DNA from: Nemertoderma westbladi
Lineage: Eukaryota > Xenacoelomorpha > Nemertodermatida > Nemertodermatidae
NCBI GenBank assembly: GCA_032718475.1
Contig: JAUCBJ010008359.1
Location: 1 to 64,000, forward strand
Length of the DNA: 64,000 nucleotides
Direction of reading: 5' to 3'
Shown in pieces: positions 55,940 to 64,000 of the stretch (its first letter is position 1; each line of letters starts with the position of its first letter). The translations under genes and the position numbers were made by a program. The notes under the pieces are model-generated. The model saw only the letters and a list, made by a program, of their open reading frames with translations. It did not search any database and was not told where the DNA came from.

Positions 55940-56323
55940 TTTCCACAAGTGCGTAGATGCAAGTTGTGCGGCAGCACAAGGCATAGTCAAAAGTCGTGCG
56001 ACGCTGTAGTAGAGGCGGAGCATAAGGTTTGTTGTTGGTGCAACGAGACAGATCACTCATTCCATACGTGCACCGTCTTCATTTCTCAATGTGGATATTG
56101 TGGGGTAAAGGGACATCGTAGTGCGAAATGTCAACTACGTGATGATTCTTTCCAAAACCATAGCACCAACCTACTCCGGGAAATGTTAGACAAGTGGGAG
56201 GGTGTGGCTGATTACCACAACCAAGCGCAAATGCGGTGGTTGCCGTTTAAAGCAGGATACGGGTTCTGGGCGGTAGATCCATCACACGTCGCATATGAAC
56301 CGTATTTGCAATCTCTACCATAA
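55940..56323 (+). CDS. Cassette copy 2, zinc-knuckle frame (in phase after TGA)
   Basis: Directly after TGA the frame reads FPQVRRCKLCGSTRHSQKSC, a regular CCHC knuckle, followed by CCWCNETDHSFHTC and CGYCGVKGHRSAKC, two more CX2CX4HX4C knuckles. There is no ATG before the first knuckle, so translation would need readthrough or a non-ATG start. Downstream WEGVADYHNQAQMRWLPFKA and GYGFWAVDPSHVAYEPYLQ align with the zinc-knuckle protein at 10582-11577. Ends in TAA at 56321-56323, a stop absent from the other copy and probably a disabling mutation. Confidence 0.72.
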   Translation, partial: FPQVRRCKLCGSTRHSQKSCDAVVEAEHKVCCWCNETDHSFHTCTVFISQCGYCGVKGHRSAKCQLRDDSFQNHSTNLLREMLDKWEGVADYHNQAQMRWLPFKAGYGFWAVDPSHVAYEPYLQSLP

Positions 56324-57028
56324 TATCAGGAGCTGATACTAACCGCTCAAGACCTTCCGCAGAATACTGGAGTTGTAGTTGTCAGATCATACTTTAGACA
56401 GTTGAACATGGACAATAAGTATACTTGGAACTTTGTTGCTATTTGCGACAGTATAACCAAAGGTTTATTTTTGGAGACGAGGAAGGTGGTGCGCGCGCGA
56501 GGAGATTGGAGGATGGCGGCTATACAATACCGCAATGAATTTCTGTTGACTCACGTACCGGTGGGGTCATTGACCGCCGAACGAATAGAGGAGCAACGGA
56601 CCGCGGCGCCCACAGCGACAACAGCCGGAGCTCACAGCTCGCGGCAAGTACCAGAAGGAGGAGTCCTAGACAAGCATCAGGTCAAGGACGAGCACTATCA
56701 TTCGATAATTGAAGCTCGACGACTGCAGCGGAGGGCACAGGGGGCGTCCGAAAAGGCGCGCGTGCAACTGCAGAAAGAGGAGCTGGCGGAGGCGACCACG
56801 GGAACACGGCAAATGGGACGAGGCCGAGGGGGAGTACCAGCCGAGAGACAGCCGGGGCCCAGGGAACATCGTCGCCGGCTCCGGGAAGTGATACCTCACG
56901 GACGCCGTCATCTGAGTCCACAGGAGGAAGACTGGTGTATCTGGGGAGGGGGCGAAAGAGGGGAGCAAGCCCAAAGAACCCAGGAGCGAGCCGATAATAC
57001 GATAGTATCATGGAGCGACAGACTCTAG
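56324..57028 (+). CDS. Cassette copy 2, C-terminal frame (in phase after TAA)
   Basis: Continues in the same frame after TAA with YQELILTAQDLPQNTGVVVV and RSYFRQLNMDNKYTWNFVA, which align with VRKFLRSINPSDINSYNLIN of the other copy. An ATG at 56408 could serve alone. The last 120 residues are rich in Arg, Gly and Glu (GRGRGGVPAERQ, HRRRLREV), a basic nucleic-acid-binding type of tail unlike its partner in sequence but similar in character. Base composition rises in GC here compared with the AT-rich surroundings. Confidence 0.6.
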   Translation, partial: YQELILTAQDLPQNTGVVVVRSYFRQLNMDNKYTWNFVAICDSITKGLFLETRKVVRARGDWRMAAIQYRNEFLLTHVPVGSLTAERIEEQRTAAPTATTAGAHSSRQVPEGGVLDKHQVKDEHYHSIIEARRLQRRAQGASEKARVQLQKEELAEATTGTRQMGRGRGGVPAERQPGPREHRRRLREVIPHGRRHLSPQEEDWCIWGGGERGEQAQRTQERADNTIVSWSDRL

Positions 57029-57123
57029 ACATATACATCATCGTCGCTCTGATGTATATCGTAGGTTTTGGTAAAACGATCGACTGGACTCATATACACT
57101 AGTCATATTCATTTTAGAGTTTT

Positions 57124-58330
57124 ATATTATGAGAGAGGCGAAGGAGGTGACTGGGGAGACAAACCTGTGGGTTTGGCTTACTCCTTTCACCAGCCCTAGC
57201 CAGGGTTTTTTATTAAGTAGACCGTCAATTTGTAAATGAAAGAGCAATATTTTTGTAAATTGTATGTAGTAATCATTATGTAGTATGAAAGGGAAAGCAA
57301 TATTTTGTAAATTTAATTTGTATTTAGTAATCATTATGCAGTGAGAGAGATAATATTTTTGTAAATTTAATTTGTATGTAAAACCATTATGCAATATCTA
57401 TGGCAATATTTGTAAATATTAGAACTATTATAGTACCAAGTTATTTAGATTATTTGAAAGTAAATTTTATTTTGTTTGTTTACATCGCCCTATATTCTTC
57501 TACAATTGGAGGGAAACATTGCTTGTTTCCCTTGGAACGGTGTTACGATACTGTTATCAGCCCATTATACAGTATAGATATTTAGATAAGCCATAATGAT
57601 GCGCAATCATATTTAGATAAGGAAAATAAAATATCCATATTCGTAAATCTTATCCATTTTGTATAGTATGTAGCCCTACCTATGTAATTTTGTAATAAAA
57701 TATAAATAAATAGTTTTACGGTAGCAAGTTTCCTATAAAAACCTTGATGCAAGCTTGCTGTTATTGGGAGTAATCGGATTAATCGTATATTTGCATTAAT
57801 TTCCGTTATATTTGCGCTAAATTAGATTGTATGTACCGTGCTTTGAATATCGCGAAATTAAGTAACGCAACCATTACCATATATGGTAATAATTTGTGAT
57901 TCTAGGAGCCATTAGGTTCACAATCCGGCTTCCTTATTGCCCTAGCTGCTTCCAGGTTGGTCTAATGGTAGCGCGGATTGGGGAACCAATGAGAGGATTA
58001 TTGCATCATCCTTTATGAATCACCTATAAATTGGCTGTATTTCCGGTATGTGCTATCCATAATCTATCTCTGTTAATCTCAATCTCAGTATAATCTCAGT
58101 ATTTGTTTCTTGCAATAATTCGTAATTATTTGTAATTTCTGATTTAAATTCTTTGCTGTGTTTCTCAATCGATCTTGATGGTTACTGCAAATTACAATTT
58201 CGAACTATGATTTCTACCCCTTTGATTAATAGTTCTATATGATTTAAGATGCGATAATCCCACGGGATTTTCTTTAGACTGTCAGACTGTTTGTAATTGC
58301 ATGCACCGCTACAGTAGCTATTCGTTGTAA
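57124..58330 (+). other. Purine tract and possible LTR after cassette copy 2
   Basis: A purine-rich run GAGAGAGGCGAAGGAGG (57131-57147) and GACTGGGGAGACAAACC are followed by TGTGGGTTTGGC (57166), the arrangement expected at the start of a 3' LTR. The next 1.1 kb is non-coding, with repeated TTTGTAAATTTAATTTGTAT units (57230-57420), a TATA-like CCTATAAAAACC near 57731 and AATAAA-like words. The end is uncertain, near 58300-58330. No second copy is in the window to confirm it. Confidence 0.4.
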
Positions 58331-58334
58331 TGGT

Positions 58335-58445
58335 GGGCTAAGGTACCGGTAGGCGCGGCGGGCGCACCGGGGGGTAGCGACGAAGGGAGTGCGGAGGATT
58401 CAAAATGGGCAATGCTGGCGGGGGGTCACCGTTGCGGCCGGGGGT
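58335..58445 (+). other. GC-rich segment cut by satellite
   Basis: A sudden GC-rich stretch (GGTACCGGTAGGCGCGGCGG...) includes ATGGGCAATGCTGGCGGGGG at 58406, giving MGNAGGGSPLRPG before the satellite interrupts. Could be the start of another retroelement's leader and gag, but too short to tell. Confidence 0.3.
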
Positions 58446-58524
58446 TAAGCTAAGCTAAGCTAAGCTAAGCTAAGCTAAGCTAAGCTAAGCTAAGCTAAGC
58501 TAAGCTAAGCTAAGCTAAGCTAAG
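58446..58524. repeat. (CTAAG)n satellite, short array
   Basis: About 16 copies, directly followed by TACACCAATATTAGATATTG, the same junction as at 62210. Confidence 0.97.
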
Positions 58525-59717
58525 TACACCAATATTAGATATTGAGTTCCGTTTTGGAGTTCGCCTTGCAGACACTAAAGTTGCAATAACTTTTGAGACC
58601 GTGCATGGATTTGGCTCAAATGACTTGCAAACCTTTTCTACGCCGATGCTCTTTTACCACATGTAATGTGGTGAAATGTGGTGAAAACCACATATTTATA
58701 AGAAATTCCACCAAAAATAGTTTAATTTACTTTTTTCGCAGGGAAAAAAGTAAAATCAATGCAATCTTACGGGTTACTATTTTCCTTAGGGAAAAAAGTT
58801 TAACTTTTTCTCCCGATTTTGGGGTACTTTCGAGCGAAAAAGGTAACAAATTAAGAAAATATATTTATATTTTTTTTGCGGTGGTAATTATAATAGTAAT
58901 TAATAATTATATATAATTATAATAGTAATTGACAATATGCAATCATAATATCGGCTCAAAAAATTTCAGGCAGCAACCCTATTGTTGCAACTAAATATTA
59001 ATGTTTAAAACGAAGTAGTAGGCTACTAACAGTACTTTATAAAAGTTTACAAAAAAATTCAATTCAACAAATTATCGTTTTAATCATTTGAATTGAATTC
59101 TACGTTTTTTTTTAAATCCAATTTTAATCCAGTTCTTAATTATTGTACTCAATACGATAGTTTTAACAATATCCATTTCATCATGCTATCAGTAACAATG
59201 ACTCTAAAGAAAGGCATTCATTCATACCTAACTGTCGTTCTATCGTGACATTTTTTATTCTGTTCTATCCTGTAATTATTGCTAAATATAGCTCCACACC
59301 TACTGTATCTATTTTGCCTTTTACTTTGTAGCGTTGACCGCGATGAGATATCGCACTGCTGCCCGTGGGTTTTCGTCTCTTTTTTCATTTAGTTAGGAAA
59401 TTGACAATTTTGAATACAGTTAGTAGTCAGTAGTGTAGTACCAGTATAATAAAACAATAAATAAATATTATATTGAAATTTAAACAAAGATAATTCAGAA
59501 AGGCCTTTTACCATAGTCAAAGTATTCCTACTCTCTGACTACCAGTGTTATAGTGCAATTAATTTTCCCTCTTTCACTGTATTAAACTGCTACCCTGTTA
59601 CAAGACAAAACAGTTTCGTGGTGTTACTGTATGGACCATCTTAACCCTGCGTGCCGCCCATCTGAAGAATACCAGGATTTCACTTTTCGGTCGACTTTTT
59701 ATTGGAATTTTATATAT
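58525..59717. repeat. 1.3-kb duplicated unit, copy A (interrupted)
   Basis: Nearly identical by eye to 62211-63404. It resumes after the inserted TIR element at 61429-61533. Contains TAATGTGGTGAAATGTGGTG, AT-rich DNA and no supported gene. Both copies follow a (CTAAG)n array. Confidence 0.95.
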
Positions 59718-61424
59718 GGCACGTTCCACGATAACGTCAACCAAGGGCTCATTTCTAAAAGTTAGGTATTGTTGGCTTTTGTGAACTTTTACTAGATCGA
59801 AATTTATCGCAGAATACAAATCTGAAACTATAAATCTCAAATTTATAAATTTTAGTATCGTAAATTGCTCTGGTAGCTGGTGCGTTAAAATTTCAATTTT
59901 TTTGTCAAAATTGGAGACATTTTGTTTTTTGAAAATTTGATACAATGCAATACAGTTTTGCTATTTTCAGCCTTTTCAGATGGAATATATACATTTTGGG
60001 AATGCAATGCCACGTTGTTCATGATCTAAAACGAGTTGACTGACTAATACTTTTGATTTTTGCATGAGGCAATTTGAATGTCACGTACTTTACCAAAAAT
60101 ATGTATTATTTTATTTTATAAAGTCAAATTTAGCTCCAAGGGAACTAAAAGTGGAATCTACAATATTAAAGTATATTTACATGTTTTGTGTTGAACATTT
60201 CTCGAAAATTCTGTGCTTTTGACACATTTACAATGGTAAAGTACGTGACGTAAAAATATTTTTTCGTAAAGTACGTGACATAAAAATATTTTTTCGTAAA
60301 GTAGGTGACGGTTGTATGGACTATAACTGACCACTTAAGCAGTGCCAGCGCATCACACACTGTGAATCCTGCCCATCAGGCCACCTGGAGCTCGGCGTCT
60401 ATTGGATGACAACTCTATCCACCTGCAACTGAAGCCTGCAAAACGATATAACATATGTCTCTACCAGATCAGGGTGGGGTGATATAAGTCCATTTGTTAT
60501 GAACTATTGTTTCCCCAGAGACAACCAATTAAATATTATCAATAATTGCTAACGCGTGCATGGCCCATGGTTAATGAGATGACAGCAACATTTTCCCAAG
60601 GTCTTAGTGGTTCTAATTAATTAGAAACGTGCCAGTACCATAGCGCGTAGCGGTAACCTCGACACAGATAGAGCTAGGGCCGTAGCAACGTCATCAAAAA
60701 TAAGCAATCCACCATCAGCTATACGAACTGCGACTACTGCACAATAAAAAAGACAATACATGATATCACCAGTGTGTGTAATAGCGAAACACGGACTATA
60801 ATAACCGTAGGCCTACCCCTAATATTAGTTAATCAAAATTTTATTATTATTTTCAATCACCCGGTCTTTAAAAATATGATAGAATCTGTATCTAGTTAAT
60901 TTCGTTACCAAATTGGATTGTAAAAACATATTGCCGCATGGAAGCGGGGTGAAATAGATTTGGATATTCGGATGAAATCGCATGGGTCACGTACTTTACT
61001 TGGCAATGTCACGTACTTTACTTGGCAATGTCACGTACTTTACTTTGTTTTACATCAAATTCACTGAATTGCGTTAGGTTTGAAATGTCAATAAAGGCTG
61101 TTTTGGAAACAGCAATATTACCTCTTGGCTGCTGTGGACTCATTTATTACCTCAAGGTGCTCAATTCGCTGGATTTTGGACTTACATTAAAAAAAATATA
61201 TTTTAAAATTTCTGCGCGTCACGTACTTTACCTGCGTTTGGTTGATGATTACTAAAGCCATCTACACTAAGAAGTTTAGCTTCTATACTAAACGTGTAGC
61301 AGAATACTTTGTCTCTCAGAATATCACAAGTTGATGCTCTATGAAGACTGTTGTATATATGTAATTTGCAAAAGAATGTAAAAATTGGTCTCTGACAGTC
61401 ACGTACTTTACCGTGGAACGTGCC
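59718..61424. mobile_element. TIR element, ACTTTAC-motif family, copy 3, with empty site nearby
   Basis: The left end GGCACGTTCCACG and its exact inverse at the right end (61412-61424) are flanked by ATAT on both sides. In duplicate B the same place reads TTTTATATATGAAG without the element, so insertion added the element plus 4 bp (an ATAT duplication, or an equivalent TA reading). The 14-mer here is spelled GTCACGTACTTTAC: 60080, 60986, 61008, 61030, 61218 and 61398 forward; 60236, 60266 and (one change) 60296 inverted, the latter three in 30-bp tandem units. No transposase frame is present. Confidence 0.9.
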
Positions 61425-61533
61425 ATATGAAGATTTTTTATTTTTTTTATTTTATCTTTAAGTGTTTTATAGCGCTTATTTCTGTCTTATAACCTGTACA
61501 TATACTAATTCGTTTATTGTTTTGGTTAGATTC

Positions 61534-62210
61534 AGCTAAGCTAAGCTAAGCTAAGCTAAGCTAAGCTAAGCTAAGCTAAGCTAAGCTAAGCTAAGCTAAG
61601 CTAAGCTAAGCTAAGCTAAGCTAAGCTAAGCTAAGCTAAGCTAAGCTAAGCTAAGCTAAGCTAAGCTAAGCTAAGCTAAGCTAAGCTAAGCTAAGCTAAG
61701 CTAAGCTAAGCTAAGCTAAGCTAAGCTAAGCTAAGCTAAGCTAAGCTAAGCTAAGCTAAGCTAAGCTAAGCTAAGCTAAGCTAAGCTAAGCTAAGCTAAG
61801 CTAAGCTAAGCTAAGCTAAGCTAAGCTAAGCTAAGCTAAGCTAAGCTAAGCTAAGCTAAGCTAAGCTAAGCTAAGCTAAGCTAAGCTAAGCTAAGCTAAG
61901 CTAAGCTAAGCTAAGCTAAGCTAAGCTAAGCTAAGCTAAGCTAAGCTAAGCTAAGCTAAGCTAAGCTAAGCTAAGCTAAGCTAAGCTAAGCTAAGCTAAG
62001 CTAAGCTAAGCTAAGCTAAGCTAAGCTAAGCTAAGCTAAGCTAAGCTAAGCTAAGCTAAGCTAAGCTAAGCTAAGCTAAGCTAAGCTAAGCTAAGCTAAG
62101 CTAAGCTAAGCTAAGCTAAGCTAAGCTAAGCTAAGCTAAGCTAAGCTAAGCTAAGCTAAGCTAAGCTAAGCTAAGCTAAGCTAAGCTAAGCTAAGCTAAG
62201 CTAAGCTAAG
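61534..62210. repeat. (CTAAG)n satellite, long array
   Basis: About 135 virtually perfect pentamers. Preceded by ATTGTTTTGGTTAGATTCAG and followed by TACACCAATATTAG. Same orientation as 58446 and opposite to 52481. Confidence 0.98.
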
Positions 62211-63510
62211 TACACCAATATTAGATATTGAGTTCCGTTTTGGAGTTCGCCTTGCAGACACTAAAGTTGCAATAACTTTTGAGACCGTGCATGGATTTGG
62301 CTCAAATGACTTGCAAACCTTTTCTACGCCGATGCTCTTTTACCACATGTAATGTGGTGAAATGTGGTGAAAACCACATATTTATAAGAAATTCCACCAA
62401 AAATAGTTTAATTTACTTTTTTCGCAGGGAAAAAAAGTAAAATCAATGCAATCTTACGGGTTACTATTTTCCTTAGGGAAAAAAGTTAAACTTTTTCTCC
62501 CGATTTTGGGGTACTTTCGAGCGAAAAAGGTAACAAATTAAGAAAATATATTTATATTTTTTTTGCGGTGGTAATTATAATAGTAATTAATAATTATATA
62601 TAATTATAATAGTAATTGACAATATGCAATGATAATATCGGCTCAAAAAATTTCAGGCAGCAACCCTATTGTTGCAACTAAATATTAATGTTTAAAACGA
62701 AGTAGTAGGCTACTAACAGTACTTTATAAAAGTTTACAAAAAAATTCAATTCAACAAATTATCGTTTTAATCATTTGAATTGAATTCTACGTTTTTTTTT
62801 AAATCCAATTTTAATCCAGTTCTTAATTATTGTACTCAATACGATAGTTTTAACAATATCCATTTCATCATGCTATCAGTAACAATGACTCTAAAGAAAG
62901 GCATTCATTCATACCTAACTGTCGTTCTATCGTGACATTTTTTATTCTGTTCTATCCTGTAATTATTGCTAAATATAGCTCCACACCTACTGTATCTATT
63001 TTGCCTTTTACTTTGTAGCGTTGACCGCGATGAGATATCGCACTGCTGCCCGTGGGTTTTCGTCTCTTTTTTCATTTAGTTAGGAAATTGACAATTTTGA
63101 ATACAGTAAGTAGTCAGTAGTGTATACCAGTATAATAAAACAATAAATAAATATTATATTGAAATTTAAACAAAGATAATTCAGAAAGGCCTTTTACCAT
63201 AGTCAAAGTATTCCTACTCTCTGACTACCAGTGTTATAGTGCAATTAATTTTCCCTCTTTCACTGTATTAAACTGCTACCCTGTTACAAGACAAAACAGT
63301 TTCGTGGTGTTACTGTATGGACCATCTTAACCCTGCGTGCCGCCCATCTGAAGAATACCAGGATTTCACTTTTCGGTCGACTTTTTATTGGAATTTTATA
63401 TATGAAGATTTTTTATTTTTTTTATTTTATCTTTAAGTGTTTTATAGCGCTTATTTCTGTCTTATAACCTGTACATATACTAATTCGTTTATTGTTTTGG
63501 TTAGATTCAG
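62211..63510. repeat. 1.3-kb duplicated unit, copy B (uninterrupted)
   Basis: Matches copy A with very few differences (for example GTGTATACCAG against GTGTAGTACCAG). It runs past the copy-A end into CCCTTCTGTAACCTG, the remainder of a 68-bp repeat unit, showing that in copy A the satellite arose or inserted at that point. Confidence 0.95.
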
Positions 63511-63541
63511 CCCTTCTGTAACCTGTGGTTTTGGTGAAAAC

Positions 63542-63668
63542 CTGGTATTCTTCACATGGGGGTAACTGCAAAGTGAAATATAACGGTAGAAAGTCTGGTA
63601 TTCTTCACATGGGGGTAACTGCAAAGTGAAATATAACGGCAGAAAGTCTGGTATTCTTCACATGGGCC
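63542..63668. repeat. 53-bp tandem repeat
   Basis: CTGGTATTCTTCACATGGG begins units at 63542, 63595 and 63648; the third is partial. The rest to 63850 shows nothing recognised. Confidence 0.92.
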
Positions 63669-63852
63669 CTGCGTGCACCTATTGGTGCGATTTGCACCGA
63701 CTCAAATATTGTCTGGGAGGGTGTCCCAACCCCCATGTAATCGGCCCTGGTAATAACTAGAGTTCGTTCTGATTTGGTCTTATTCCTTTAGTTAATAACT
63801 GACTGCACAATCTCCGGTAGCTATACTGTACAAGCGCAGTGGCAGCGTAGAG

Positions 63853-64000
63853 GTACATAACTATAGGGGGTTATAGCCGGTCGTCCACTGGTATGCTTTC
63901 CAGAAAAGTAGATCTGGTATGACCTCGTCTTTACTTCGCCAGCAGTGCCCACTGAATCTTAATCTGCGTTCACGGAGGGTGGTTGATACAGGTAGTATAG
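63853..64000 (-). pseudogene. LINE C-terminal fragment at window edge
   Basis: The minus strand reads STTLRERRLRFSGHCWRSKD then EVIPDLLFWKAYQWTTG and a stop, a pattern found after the reverse transcriptase of RTE-like LINEs. It probably continues beyond the window. Confidence 0.65.

Noticed and set aside
55315-57041. Overlapping frames in other phases and on the minus strand of the cassette copy
   Set aside because: Shadows in a GC-rich coding stretch; only the frame with the zinc knuckles is conserved with the other copy.
57950-58022. tRNA-like GGTCTAATGGTAGC string
   Set aside because: An A-box-like piece is present but no B-box or foldable acceptor stem could be found.
61534-62210. Telomeric repeat
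   Set aside because: The pentamer CTAAG/CTTAG is not the TTAGGG repeat usual in animals, and the arrays are internal.

Overview
This is eukaryotic, metazoan DNA: genes have short exons with GT-AG introns, microsatellites are abundant, and LINE, SINE, LTR and DNA-transposon remains are nested in one another. The protein domains (SUEL lectin, ShK, EGF, cystine knot, PCSK9 V-domain-like repeats, MFSD10, a BAF-like protein) and the BEL/Pao-type retroelements suggest a marine invertebrate, perhaps a deuterostome. The species cannot be fixed from the sequence. Short palindromes such as TAGGCCTA and strings such as TACTGTAC recur throughout the non-coding DNA.

Layout. 1-1.1 kb: a (CTGA)n microsatellite and the last exon of an MFSD10-like transporter (+). 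3.7-8.3 kb: two DNA elements with terminal inverted repeats, one TA-flanked and one TATA-flanked. 8.4-22.7 kb: a LINE reverse transcriptase on the minus strand is split by a 13.25-kb LTR retroelement (9034-22285, minus strand) with 5-bp CAAGT target duplications. The retroelement keeps gag and protease. Its reverse transcriptase core and integrase are gone, and next to the 3' LTR it carries an unfamiliar cassette of zinc-knuckle ORFs. Its 3' LTR holds a tRNA-derived SINE. 22.7-28.6 kb: three nearly identical ~1.97-kb tandem units. 28.7-40.4 kb: one multi-exon gene (+) for a secreted, cysteine-rich multidomain protein; its introns hold minisatellites, a second TATA-flanked DNA element and SINE/MITE fragments. 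42.6-45.0 kb: two LINE fragments (minus). 45.4-52.5 kb: a second copy of the LTR element in opposite orientation, cut off in the protease region by a (GCTTA)n satellite; it forms a ~7-kb inverted repeat with the first. 52.66-53.03 kb: a BAF-like gene with one frameshift. 55.2-57.0 kb: a second, strongly diverged copy of the zinc-knuckle cassette, followed by a purine tract and a possible LTR. 58.4-63.5 kb: (CTAAG)n satellite arrays and a 1.3-kb duplication, one copy of which holds a third TATA/ATAT-flanked DNA element while the other preserves the empty site. 63.85-64.0 kb: the end of another LINE.

Most notable. (1) The zinc-knuckle cassette occurs in two diverged copies, and in both a single in-frame TGA separates the N-terminal region from the zinc knuckles, which suggests stop-codon readthrough. 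(2) A family of non-autonomous DNA elements carries many copies of an ACTTTAC-type 14-mer whose exact sequence changes from element to element. (3) The secreted lectin-like gene has an unusual domain order. (4) A BAF-like gene lies beside the truncated retroelement.
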